A stretch of DNA of 64,000 nt. It comes from CAVWQV01 sp963757115 (GTDB taxonomy: Bacteria > Pseudomonadota > Alphaproteobacteria > Acetobacterales > Acetobacteraceae). Of the stretch, positions 1-16,497 are shown piece by piece. The DNA lies in NCBI GenBank assembly GCA_963757115.1, contig CAVWQV010000001.1:558001-622000 (forward strand). The letters are read 5' to 3'. Every line of letters starts with the position of its first letter. The stretch's first letter is position 1. Under the pieces are notes generated by a model, which was not told where the DNA came from, made no database searches, and saw only the letters and a program-made list of their open reading frames with translations. A program made the position numbers and the translations under genes.

Positions 1-1
1 G

Positions 2-871
2 CGGGCCGACGTGTTCATCCAGAACTTGGCTCCCGGCGCGGCGGCGCGCGCAGGGTTCGGCTCTGCGGCACTGCGCGAGCGTTATCCCCGCCTTATCACG
101 GTGGACATCTCCGGTTACGGCGATACCGGCGACTACGCGACCATGAAGGCGTACGACCTGCTGGTGCAGGCCGAATCCGGTCTCGCGGGCGTCACCGGCC
201 GTCCGGAAGGCCCCGGCCGGGTTGGGGTGTCCGCCTGCGACATCGCATGCGGCATGTCGGCCCATGCCGGCGTGCTCGAAGCGTTGATCGGGCGCGGGCG
301 GACTGGGCGCGGCACGGGGATCGCGGTCAGCCTGTTCGACGGCATGGCGGACTGGATGAATGTTCCGCTGCTATTCTATGAGGGGACGGGCCGGGCGCCG
401 GCGCGGCTCGGCCTCGCGCACCCGTCCATCTGCCCCTATGGCGCGTTCGCGACGGCGGACGACCACCTCGTGCTCGTCGCGATCCAGAATGAGCGCGAAT
501 GGGTCGATTTCTGCGCCCGCTTCCTGGACGAGCCCGATCTGCCGAAGCGTCCGGGTTTCGAGACGAACGTCAACCGGGTCGCCAACCGGGCCGAAGTTGA
601 CGCCCATATCGGGACGGCGTTCGCCCGCCTAACGCGCGAGGCGGCAGCGGCCAAGCTGCGTGCGGCCAACACCGCTTACGGCTTCGTCAATACGGTGGCC
701 GAGTTCGCCCGCCACCCCGCCCTCCGCCGTGCCCTTGTGGAAACTCCGGCCGGCCCCGTCGCCATCGCCGCCCCGCCGATCCTTGGCAGCGAGGGTGCGC
801 GCGCCCTGGGCTCCGTGCCGGCTGTCGGCGAGCACTCCATCGCGATCCGGACGGAGTTCGCGCCGCACTGA
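2..871 (+). CDS. CaiB/BaiF family CoA-transferase (5' truncated by window edge)
   Basis: This is the C-terminal part of a class III (CaiB/BaiF) CoA-transferase, which moves CoA between acyl groups. The frame is already open at base 2, so the true start lies before the window. Family features seen are the DISGYG stretch, the YDLLVQAESGL segment, and the later GVSACDIACGM and VSLFDGMADWM segments that line the CoA site. About 289 residues are present against roughly 380-400 in complete members. The catalytic Asp of this family normally lies within the D-x-x-V/L-Q region, where YDLLVQAESG is seen. The substrate cannot be read from the sequence. It is followed by a roughly 200-base gap before the porin. 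Confidence 0.85.
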   Translation, partial: RADVFIQNLAPGAAARAGFGSAALRERYPRLITVDISGYGDTGDYATMKAYDLLVQAESGLAGVTGRPEGPGRVGVSACDIACGMSAHAGVLEALIGRGRTGRGTGIAVSLFDGMADWMNVPLLFYEGTGRAPARLGLAHPSICPYGAFATADDHLVLVAIQNEREWVDFCARFLDEPDLPKRPGFETNVNRVANRAEVDAHIGTAFARLTREAAAAKLRAANTAYGFVNTVAEFARHPALRRALVETPAGPVAIAAPPILGSEGARALGSVPAVGEHSIAIRTEFAPH

Positions 872-1076
872 CGCGCGGGCGCGCCAACCGGGTGCGGGTT
901 GTGTGGTGAGCACCGAACCAGCCACCTGCAAAGTGTTGTAACCTTGCCATACCGCGGCGCGATCGGTCCCAGTAACTCCAGTGTAACTCTATTGTATCGG
1001 TTACGCCATCGCTCGACCTATTCACGTCTCGCTAGCTCTCCCGCCGAGAAAACCGGACGGAATTGGAGAGCGGTTG

Positions 1077-2727
1077 ATGCGGATGCCGAAATCCACGACG
1101 AAGTGGCTGCTGGCGACAACGGTGCTTGCGGGTTACGCATTGTCGCCATGGCCGGCCATGGCCCAGGACGCCGGGGAACGGATCGGCTCTATCGAGTTGC
1201 AGATCAAGGCCCTGCAGAACCAGCTCCAGCAGCTCAAGCGGGATCTGAACAAAAGCAACGCCCAGGCGCGGGCGGCGCAGGAGGAGGCCGCACGGGCTCG
1301 CGAGGAGGCTCGGCGTGCGCCGCCCCCCGCAGCCCCCGCGCCGGCAGCGCCGCCGCCCGCCGCTGTCGCCGCGACCGCAAATGGGGAGACGCCCGTCACC
1401 TTTACGACCAAGCACGGGGAGATCCGGGTGGGCGGCGTCACCATTCAGCTCGGCGGGTTTATCGAAGCCGCCGGCATCTTCCGAAGCCGCAACGACGTGT
1501 CGGACGTCGGCTCGAACTATAACGCAATTCCGTTCGCCCAGAGCCCGCTTTACCACGAGAACGAAACTCGTTTCTCCGCCCGGCAGAGCCGCCTTTCGCT
1601 ACTGGTCCAGGGCAGAATTGACCCGAAGCAGTTGCTGACCGCTTACTACGAGACAGACTTCCTCGGCACCGGGCCGACCTCCAACTCGAACGAAAGCAAC
1701 AGCTACAGTTTGCGGCTACGGCAAGCGTTCGCAACTTATGACAACACCGATTGGCATTTGCATGTGCTAGGGGGCCAAGCCTGGAGCCTGATCACGCCGT
1801 ACAAGATGGGCCTCGTGCCGCGCCAGGAGAACATCCCGCTCACGATCGACGCACAGTACGTGCCCGGCTTCTCTTGGAAGCGGACGCCGCAATTCCGCGT
1901 GGCGACGGACTTGGACGACGGCAGGATCTGGCTCGCGGCCTCGGTCGAAAACCCGGAATCCACGTACTACACCGGGCCGAACGGCGCCGGCACATTGGTC
2001 GGGACGGTGAACTCCTCGAACCCCGGCATCGGCTTGCTGCCCCCGAACGTCAACTACAGCCTCGAACCGGCGCCCGACCTCATCGTCAAGGCCGCGTGGG
2101 AACCAGGGTTCGGGCATTATGAGGCATACGGGGTAGCCCGCTTCCTGCGAACGCGCGTAAGCGAGGTTGGCAGGGGCCAGAACAATACGGTGCTTGCCGG
2201 CGGCGGGGGGATCGGGGGGATTATTCCTGTCATCCCGAAATACCTCGATCTTCAGGGTAACGTCCTCGTCGGCAACGGGATCGGGACTTACGGTTCGGGC
2301 CAGTTGCCCGACGCGACGCTGTCCCGAAGCGGCAACCCGGACCCGATCCCCGAGGTTGAGGCGCTCGTCGGCCTGGTCGGGCATCCCAACAAAAGCGTCG
2401 ACATCTACGGCTATGTAGGCACCGAGCAAACCAGCCGGACATCTTTCAACGTCGGCAACAAGGGCTATGGCTACGGCAGCCCGCTCTACTCCAACGCCGG
2501 CTGCAACATCGAGCTCAGCACCTTGCCTTGCGTGGGCAACACGTCGGGTCTGGTGCAAGGCACCATCGGCACGTGGTGGCGCGCCTACCAGGGCAGCTTC
2601 GGCGCCCTGCAGCTCGGTGCGCAGGTACTCCTATACTAGCCGATCGGCGTTCCAGGGCGTGGGTGGGAGCCCGAGTACCGACGACAACATGGTGTTTGTC
2701 AGCCTCCGCTATTACCCCTTCTACTAG
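1077..2727 (+). CDS. Outer-membrane porin with N-terminal coiled coil (DcaP-like), one frameshift near the C-terminus
   Basis: The product is probably a beta-barrel porin of the outer membrane. A signal peptide runs to about residue 29 (cleavage after AMA). It is followed by a coiled coil (about residues 35-80), an Ala/Pro-rich linker and a barrel domain rich in alternating aromatic and polar residues, the arrangement seen in DcaP-like porins. ATG 1077 is preferred over TTG 1074 because GGAGAG lies six bases upstream. As sequenced, translation stops at 2639. An extra G at 2624-2625 explains this: removing it continues the barrel through SYTSRSAFQG to a terminal YYPFY at 2727, and an aromatic last residue is the usual outer-membrane signature. 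Restored length is 549 residues. The exact porin subfamily and solute are inferred only. Confidence 0.8.
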
Positions 2728-2793
2728 CCGCGCCCGGTTGCCAACCGCCCGGCGGGTGCGCACTCTGCGCCCGCCGAGCGGGGAGCAGGACGA

Positions 2794-4332
2794 ATGAACG
2801 GTGCCGAAAGCCTGGTGCACACGCTGCTCGCGAGTGGCGTCGACACCTGCTTTTCCAATCCCGGCACCAGCGAGATGCATTTCGTGGCCGCCCTCGACCG
2901 GATTCCCGGGATGCGCTGCGTACTTGGGTTGTTCGAGGGCGTAGTGACGGGTGCGGCGGATGGCTACTACCGGATGGCAGAGAAGCCGGCCGCCACCTTG
3001 CTGCACTGCGGCCCCGGCCTCGCCAACGGGTTGGCCAACCTTCATAACGCGCGCCGCGCCCAGTCGGGCATCGTGAACATCGTCGGCGACCAAGCTACTT
3101 ATCACCGTCCGTACGATGCGCCACTCACGGCCGACACCGAGGGCTGGGCGAGGCCGGTCTCGGCCTGGGTGCGGACCGCAACCAACGCCAGGCATGTGGG
3201 GTCCGACGCCGCCGTCGCGGTGCAGGCCGCACGCACCGCGCCCGGCCAGATCGCCACCCTCATCTTGCCCGCGGATACCGCCTGGACGGAGGGCGGCGAG
3301 CCGGCGCCGGCGCTGCCTGTGCCATCGCCCCCCATGGCCGCCCCGAACATTGTCAAGCAGATTGCCCAAGTGCTTCGCACGCAGGAGCCGGCGTTGCTGC
3401 TGCTTGCTGGTCGGGCGTTGCGGGCGGCGGGACTCGAAAGCGCGCACCGGATCGCCGCGGCGACGGGGGCGAGGCTGATGGCGGCCGGATCCAACGCGCG
3501 GATGGAGCGCGGTCGTGGCCGCGTCGGGATCGACCGCGTGCCGTACCCGGTCGATCAGGCGGTCGCCGCGCTTGCCGGCATCAAGCATTTGATTCTCGTC
3601 GGAGCGGTCGATCCCGTCGGCTTCTTCGCCTATCCCAACAAGCCGGGCCGGCTCGCCCCTCCGGACGCTGCCGTGCATGTGTTGTCACGCCCCGAGCAGG
3701 ACGGCGCGGCCGCCCTCGCGCATCTCGCCGACGAACTCGGCGCGCCCACCGTCCCGATCCCCGAAGCGCCGCGACCGGAAGGACCGGCGCGAGGCGCTCC
3801 GACCCCCGAAGCGATCGCGCAAACCGTGGCGGCGCTGTTGCCGGAAGATGCCGTCGTCGTGGACGAGGCGGTGACCACCGGGCGCGGCTTCTTTCCGCTG
3901 ACCCGGGGTGCCGCCCCGCATGACTGGCTCCAGCTCTGCGGCGGCGCGATCGGCGAAGGGATCCCGCTTGCGACCGGCGCTGCCCTCGGTGCCCCCGGCC
4001 GCCGCGTCGTTGGCCTGCAGGCGGACGGGTCCGGCATGTACACGCTGCAAGGGCTGTGGACGCAGGCCAGGGAGCAATTGGATGTAACCACCATCGTATT
4101 CTCGAACCGCAAATACGCGATCCTGCTCGGAGAACTCGCCAATGTGGGGGCGAATCCGGGCCGCACCGCGCTCGACATGCTGGACCTCGGCAACCCCGAC
4201 CTCGATTGGGTTCGACTTGCCACCGGGATGGGTGTGGAAGCGGCCCGGGCAGATAGTTGCGAGCAGCTCGCTGACCTGCTCGCCCACTCGTTCCGCCGCA
4301 AGGGTCCGTTTGTCGTCGAACTCGTGATGTAG
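2794..4332 (+). CDS. Thiamine-diphosphate-dependent enzyme, acetolactate synthase large-subunit-like
   Basis: This 512-residue protein has the three-domain layout of ThDP enzymes (pyrimidine-binding, central, pyrophosphate-binding). The activating glutamate is visible at residue 48 in GLFEGV, after an NPGTSE segment. The metal/diphosphate motif begins as ADG (D411) and ends at N438 in FSNRKY, the expected 27-residue spacing. It is related to the proteins often labelled IlvB-like or benzoylformate-decarboxylase-like. It is shorter than true IlvB (about 560-590 residues) and no ilvN is adjacent, so a role in branched-chain synthesis is doubtful and the substrate is unknown. It sits between the porin and rplK in the same direction. 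Confidence 0.8.
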   Translation: MNGAESLVHTLLASGVDTCFSNPGTSEMHFVAALDRIPGMRCVLGLFEGVVTGAADGYYRMAEKPAATLLHCGPGLANGLANLHNARRAQSGIVNIVGDQATYHRPYDAPLTADTEGWARPVSAWVRTATNARHVGSDAAVAVQAARTAPGQIATLILPADTAWTEGGEPAPALPVPSPPMAAPNIVKQIAQVLRTQEPALLLLAGRALRAAGLESAHRIAAATGARLMAAGSNARMERGRGRVGIDRVPYPVDQAVAALAGIKHLILVGAVDPVGFFAYPNKPGRLAPPDAAVHVLSRPEQDGAAALAHLADELGAPTVPIPEAPRPEGPARGAPTPEAIAQTVAALLPEDAVVVDEAVTTGRGFFPLTRGAAPHDWLQLCGGAIGEGIPLATGAALGAPGRRVVGLQADGSGMYTLQGLWTQAREQLDVTTIVFSNRKYAILLGELANVGANPGRTALDMLDLGNPDLDWVRLATGMGVEAARADSCEQLADLLAHSFRRKGPFVVELVM

Positions 4333-4406
4333 GACGGTGCATGTAGGGCTGGACAGACCGGCCCCGCTCGGCTAGACCCGCCCGCTCTCAAGGAACGCGG
4401 GAGAAA

Positions 4407-4428
4407 ACGGCTGCCGTTTGGCGGCCGT
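4407..4428 (+). other. Hairpin upstream of rplK
   Basis: A nine-pair stem (ACGGCTGCC with GGCGGCCGT, one G-U pair) closes a GTTT loop about 40 bases before rplK. No U-tract follows. It could be a weak terminator for the preceding gene or part of the rplKA leader; L11/L1 operons are often autoregulated by L1 binding to the leader. The assignment is inference. Confidence 0.35.
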
Positions 4429-4469
4429 CATCGCATGGACCGCGGTCCCGGCCAGTTTGGAGGACGGGG

Positions 4470-4904
4470 ATGGCTAAAAAAGTCGTCGGTTACATCAAGT
4501 TGCAGATCCCGGCGGGGAAGGCCAACCCTTCGCCGCCCGTCGGCCCGGCTCTCGGGCAACGCGGGCTCAACATCATGCAGTTCGTCAAGGAATTCAACGC
4601 GGCGAGCCAGCAGATGGAGCCCGGGATGCCGGTCCCCGTGGTCATCACGGCATTCGCCGACCGCACCTTCTCTTTCATCATGAAGACGCCGCCCAACACG
4701 TATTTCCTGAAGAAGGCGGCGGGGATCGCTAAGGGCACCACGTCGCCGGGCAAAGGTGCTGCTGTCGGCCGGGTAACCATGGACCAGCTGCGCGAGATCG
4801 CCGAGCAGAAGATGGTGGACATGAACGCCAACGATGTGGACGGCGCGGTGCGAATGCTGATGGGCTCCGCCCGCTCCATGGGTCTCACCGTGGTGGAGGG
4901 CTGA
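4470..4904 (+). CDS. rplK: 50S ribosomal protein L11
   Basis: L11 binds the GTPase-associated region of 23S rRNA and forms the base of the L7/L12 stalk. The 144-residue protein carries the Pro-rich N-terminal segment PAGKANPSPPVGPALGQRG that binds thiostrepton-class ligands in other bacteria, and a C-terminal RNA-binding domain (GTTSPGKGAAVG onwards). GGAGG lies eight bases before the ATG. It is followed after three bases by rplA. The usual upstream secE-nusG genes are not present here. Confidence 0.97.
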   Translation: MAKKVVGYIKLQIPAGKANPSPPVGPALGQRGLNIMQFVKEFNAASQQMEPGMPVPVVITAFADRTFSFIMKTPPNTYFLKKAAGIAKGTTSPGKGAAVGRVTMDQLREIAEQKMVDMNANDVDGAVRMLMGSARSMGLTVVEG

Positions 4905-4907
4905 GGA

Positions 4908-5603
4908 GTGGCGCGCGACAGCAAGCGCCTCGCCGCTGCGGCGGCCACGGTTGACCGGACCCGACCCTACCCACTTCCCGAGGCGATCAAGGCGGTCAAG
5001 GCGACCGCGACGGCCAAGTTCGACGAAACCATCGAGATGTCGATGAATCTCGGCATCGACCCCCGTCATGCCGACCAGATGGTGCGCGGCCTTGTCGGTT
5101 TGCCAAACGGAACGGGCAAGACGGTTCGGATCGGCGTGTTCGCCCGTGGCGCCAAGGCGGAGGAGGCGCGGACGGCGGGTGCCGACGTGGTCGGGGCCGA
5201 GGATCTGGCCGAGAAGGTGCAAGCGGGCGAGATCCAGTTTGACCGCTGCATTGCCACCCCGGACATGATGGCTCTGGTCGGTCGGCTTGGTAAGATCCTT
5301 GGCCCGCGCGGGCTCATGCCGAACCCGCGGCTCGGGACCGTGACCATGGACGTGCGCGGCGCGATCGCCGCGGCCCAGGCCGGGCAAGTCGAGTTCCGCG
5401 CCGAGAAGGCGGGGATCGTCCATGCCGGCATCGGCAAGGCGAGCTTCGGCGATAATCAACTGCTCGAAAACGCGCGCGCGTTCGCCGACGCGATCGTCCG
5501 CGCCAAGCCTTCGGGTGCGAAAGGCACCTACGTCCAACGGGTCTCGCTGAGTTCGACCATGGGGCCCGGCGTGCGCGTCGATCCGAGCACGTTGAGCGCG
5601 TAA
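4908..5603 (+). CDS. rplA: 50S ribosomal protein L1
   Basis: L1 binds 23S rRNA at the mobile L1 stalk near the E site and, in many bacteria, represses its own operon. The 231-residue length matches the family. The conserved GRLGKILGPRGLMPNP segment and the final TMGPGVRVD are present. The start is GTG 4908; a GAGGA ribosome-binding site overlaps the rplK stop, so the two genes are probably translationally coupled. Confidence 0.97.
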   Translation: MARDSKRLAAAAATVDRTRPYPLPEAIKAVKATATAKFDETIEMSMNLGIDPRHADQMVRGLVGLPNGTGKTVRIGVFARGAKAEEARTAGADVVGAEDLAEKVQAGEIQFDRCIATPDMMALVGRLGKILGPRGLMPNPRLGTVTMDVRGAIAAAQAGQVEFRAEKAGIVHAGIGKASFGDNQLLENARAFADAIVRAKPSGAKGTYVQRVSLSSTMGPGVRVDPSTLSA

Positions 5604-5606
5604 TGA

Positions 5607-5653
5607 CCCCTCACTCCGGCCTTTTCCCGTTCGGGAAGGGGTCGGGCGAGGGG
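5607..5653 (+). repeat. Intergenic palindrome after rplA
   Basis: Immediately after the rplA stop there is an imperfect palindrome. The inner stem pairs CCTTTTCCC (5620-5628) with GGGAAGGGG (5633-5641) over a four-base loop, with two G-U pairs. The outer arms CCCCTC and GAGGGG can extend it. Related CCCTC/GAGGG palindromes occur after rpoC and after rplO in this window, so this may belong to a dispersed intergenic repeat family. It could also process or attenuate the transcript. Confidence 0.4.
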
Positions 5654-5753
5654 GCGTAGGAGGGGCGACCCTCCGATCCTGTCCAAGACCGCGCGTTTCC
5701 ATCCGACGGGATGGATCTAATGGGCCGCCGGCCCGCGAACGGGAGACGGGGGC

Positions 5754-5877
5754 CCAGGGTTTCCCTGGTGGTTCCGGCTTGAAGGACAGGCGAACCGGAT
5801 CGCGGCGCGTGCTGCGATCTTTGGGCAACCTGGCCTGGCGCGTCCTGCGACGCGGCGGGCCGCCAACGGAGAGTGGA
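5754..5877 (+). promoter_or_regulatory. Putative rplJ (L10) mRNA leader
   Basis: The 274-base rplA-rplJ gap ends in a structured stretch directly before rplJ. A perfect hairpin CCAGGG-TTT-CCCTGG lies at 5754-5768, followed by a GGTTC / GAACC pairing around 5769-5795. In many bacteria the L10-(L7/L12) complex binds a leader at this place to repress rplJL. The position and pairing fit, but I could not match the known consensus, so this is inference. Confidence 0.4.
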
Positions 5878-6396
5878 GTGGACCGGACGGAGAAGCGGGA
5901 GTTCGTTTCCTCGCTTGCAGCGGTGTTTGCCGAGACGTCGATGGTCGTGGTCACCCAGAATCATGGGTTGACCGTGGCCGAAGTGACCGATCTGCGGCGC
6001 CGGATGCGGGCGGCGGGGGCGACCTTCAGGGTCGCGAAGAACCGGCTGGCCGATCTCGCCTTGGAAGGGACCCGATTCGACGGCATCAAGCCACTGCTGA
6101 AGGGACCGACCGCGCTCGCGTGGTCGCACGACCCGGTGGCTGTGGCCAAGACCGCCGTCGAGTTCGCCAGGACCAACGACAAGCTTGTGCTGATCGGCGG
6201 CGCGCTTGGCACCCAGACGCTGGACGTTTCGGGTGTGCGGGCGCTTGCCGAGTTGCCGAGCCTGGACGCGCTGCGGGCCAAGCTGGTGGGGATGATCGCG
6301 ACCCCCGCCACGCGGATCGCCGGTGTGCTGCAGGCCCCGGCCGGCCAGCTCGCGCGGGTTTTCGGCGCCTTTGCCAAGCGCGACGAGGCAGCCTGA
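5878..6396 (+). CDS. rplJ: 50S ribosomal protein L10
   Basis: L10 anchors L7/L12 dimers to the ribosomal stalk. The GTG at 5878 gives a 172-residue protein beginning VDRTEKREF, the normal family length. An upstream in-frame ATG at 5779 would add a 33-residue extension encoded by the leader and is rejected. GGAGAG lies four bases before the GTG. The C-terminal helix (LARVFGAFAKRDEAA) is the L7/L12 attachment helix in known structures. rplL follows after 78 bases. Confidence 0.95.
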   Translation: MDRTEKREFVSSLAAVFAETSMVVVTQNHGLTVAEVTDLRRRMRAAGATFRVAKNRLADLALEGTRFDGIKPLLKGPTALAWSHDPVAVAKTAVEFARTNDKLVLIGGALGTQTLDVSGVRALAELPSLDALRAKLVGMIATPATRIAGVLQAPAGQLARVFGAFAKRDEAA

Positions 6397-6474
6397 CCTA
6401 TCACGCGAAAAAGCGGGCCGGCATACACCGGCTTGAATGGAACCAATCAGGGTCTAAGTTAGGAAGACACAGAA

Positions 6475-6858
6475 ATGGCTGATCTACAAAAGCTGGTGGA
6501 CGAGTTGTCCACCCTCACCGTGCTTGAGGCGGCCGAGCTTTCGAAGCTGCTCGAGGACAAGTGGGGCGTCTCCGCGGCCGCACCTGTGGCAGTCGCCGCC
6601 GCGGCTCCGGCTGGCGGCGCTGCCGCCGCAGCGCCCGCCGAGGAGCAGACCGAGTTCACGGTCATCCTTGCCAAGACCGGCGACAAGAAGATCAACGTGA
6701 TCAAGGAGATACGCACGATCACCGGCCTCGGGCTCAAGGAAGCCAAGGACTTGGTGGAGGGTGCGCCGAAGACCGTGAAGGAAGGCGTAAACAAGGACGA
6801 GGCGGCCAAGATCCGCAAGCAGCTTGAGGATCAGGGCGCCGCGGTCGAGGTGAAGTAA
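6475..6858 (+). CDS. rplL: 50S ribosomal protein L7/L12
   Basis: L7/L12 forms the flexible stalk that recruits translational GTPases. The 127-residue protein shows the N-terminal dimerisation domain (VDELSTLTVLEAAELSKLLE), an Ala/Gly/Pro-rich hinge (about residues 38-58) and the conserved C-terminal domain containing GLGLKEAKDLVEGAPK. Length and layout are typical. Confidence 0.98.
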   Translation: MADLQKLVDELSTLTVLEAAELSKLLEDKWGVSAAAPVAVAAAAPAGGAAAAAPAEEQTEFTVILAKTGDKKINVIKEIRTITGLGLKEAKDLVEGAPKTVKEGVNKDEAAKIRKQLEDQGAAVEVK

Positions 6859-6919
6859 GTCGCGACGACGCAATAGGGTTCCGGCTCAGAGCCGGGCCGG
6901 CAGTATCCAGGGATGAAGC

Positions 6920-6947
6920 GGGCGGGAATCGGATACGGTTCCCGCCC
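6920..6947 (+). other. Hairpin in the rplL-rpoB spacer (possible attenuator)
   Basis: A perfect nine-pair stem, GGGCGGGAA with TTCCCGCCC, encloses a ten-base loop. It lies about 120 bases before rpoB and no U-tract follows. In Escherichia coli the same spacer holds an attenuator and an RNase III site that set the ratio of L7/L12 to RNA polymerase, so a similar role here is plausible but unproven. Confidence 0.45.
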
Positions 6948-7068
6948 TCGACCCCGTTCTCGCTTGTCAAGGCGAGGCGGGGGGGCCAAGGCGAGACGGG
7001 ACCGGCGGCCGGGCGACTAGGCGGCCGGGACGGACGGACGGGCGTAGAGGCAGGGCACAGGACGGTCT

Positions 7069-11246
<4,178 letters not shown>

Positions 11247-11270
11247 TTGGCGGTAAATCAGTCGCCGTCG

Positions 11271-11291
11271 TGGCCGGGCGCGACCCGGCCA
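11271..11291 (+). repeat. Palindrome in the rpoB-rpoC spacer
   Basis: TGGCCGGG and CCCGGCCA form a perfect eight-pair stem around CGCGA, 24 bases after the rpoB stop. It lies in a 252-base spacer that is usually much shorter. The sequence resembles TGGCCGGG...CCCGGCCA palindromes that recur between genes in many alphaproteobacteria, so a repeat insertion is possible. No other gene or signal is seen in the spacer apart from further GC-rich inverted pieces. Confidence 0.4.
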
Positions 11292-11498
11292 GCGCGGTCC
11301 AGCACCACCGTGGACCCCGGGTTCGCTGTCGCGGATGCCGGGCCGACCGGAATTGGTCCCGGGACGGCTCCCGGTGAGCTGGCAATGCACGGCGCGGTGA
11401 TGATGTTCGGCTCGGCAACGACTTGACCACAATCTCTGAGCTAATCGGTTCCCGAGCGGTCGGCGTAAGTCGGCCTGCCCGAATGGGGAAATAGACGC

Positions 11499-15665
<4,167 letters not shown>

Positions 15666-15673
15666 CATCTCGC

Positions 15674-15705
15674 CCCCACTCCCTCCGCCAAGGGAGGGAG
15701 TGGGG
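15674..15705 (+). terminator. Strong hairpin after rpoC
   Basis: A perfect 13-pair stem (CCCCACTCCCTCC with its complement) encloses a six-base loop nine bases after the rpoC stop. There is no U-tract, so it may act as a Rho-assisted terminator, an mRNA 3' stabiliser or a palindromic repeat rather than a classic intrinsic terminator. Its position suggests it ends the rpl-rpo transcript. Confidence 0.55.
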
Positions 15706-15728
15706 AGGACCTCGGCGTGGAGGGTGAC

Positions 15729-16145
15729 ATGGTGGAAGTGGTCGGCATCGACCATTTAGTCATTCGCGTCAGCGACTACGCAAAATCCAAGGCATTCTAC
15801 GCCAGCCTGTTCACATTCCTCGGGTTTGAGGTATCGGACGAATATCCCGAAATGATTGGCTGGACCAACGGCAAAACTCGGTTCTGGATCGCGCAGGCAG
15901 ACGAGAAGGGCCGGAAGCGCAAGTACCGTACCGGCGATGTCGGCTTCCACCACTACGCCTTCGAACTGCGCAGTCGCGAGGACGTGGACGCGCTTCAGAA
16001 CTACCTCGAAGAAAACGGCGTCACCATCGTGGATGCTGCCGACGAGTACTATGAAGACTACTACGCCGTGTTCTTCCTCGACCCGGACGGGCTGAAACTT
16101 GAGGGCATGAAATACGGCGAGCAGACGCAAAAACGCGCAACATAG
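15729..16145 (+). CDS. VOC-superfamily (glyoxalase/bleomycin-resistance-like) protein
   Basis: This 138-residue single-domain protein has the vicinal-oxygen-chelate fold pattern: GIDHLVIRVSDYAKSKAFYASLF at the start, GFHHYAFELRSREDVD in the middle and YAVFFLDPDGLKLEGM at the end. Candidate metal ligands are the His in IDHL, the His in FHHYAF and the Glu in KLEGM. ATG 15729 is chosen over an upstream GTG because GGAGGG lies just ahead of it. The substrate is unknown. It lies between rpoC and molybdenum-related genes. Confidence 0.8.
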   Translation: MVEVVGIDHLVIRVSDYAKSKAFYASLFTFLGFEVSDEYPEMIGWTNGKTRFWIAQADEKGRKRKYRTGDVGFHHYAFELRSREDVDALQNYLEENGVTIVDAADEYYEDYYAVFFLDPDGLKLEGMKYGEQTQKRAT

Positions 16146-16290
16146 GGGGGCTTGCCCGACCCTTTACGCGTCGCTGCGTTTCACCCGGAGTGCAGCAGCG
16201 GCTGACGCCCCACGCAGGAAGCGGTGAGTAGGCTGTGCCAAGCTTGTCCGTACGGGTATTGTCACGGTTCGGCTTGCAAGGACAATCGAC

Positions 16291-16497
16291 ATGAAGCTCA
16301 GCGCGCGCAACCAGCTCAAGGGCAAGATCGTCGGCGTGCAAAAGGGTCAGACGACGGGCCATGTGCGGATCGAGATCGGCAATGGGGTCGTCGTCACCTC
16401 CTCCATCACCAACGAGGCGATCGATGAGCTGTCCCTCTCGGTGGGCGACGAGGCGACTGCGGTAATCAAGGCGTCCGACGTGATGGTCGCGAAGTAG
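16291..16497 (+). CDS. Molbindin-like TOBE-domain protein
   Basis: This 68-residue protein is a single TOBE/Mop domain, with the typical opening SARNQLKGKIVGVQKG and the segment VVVTSSITNEAIDELSLSVGDEATAVIKASDVMVAK. Free-standing molbindins bind molybdate or tungstate in oligomers and buffer the cytoplasmic pool. Its stop codon overlaps by one base the GTG start of the next gene, a secreted molybdopterin-fold protein, which supports a shared molybdenum function. Confidence 0.88.
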   Translation: MKLSARNQLKGKIVGVQKGQTTGHVRIEIGNGVVVTSSITNEAIDELSLSVGDEATAVIKASDVMVAK

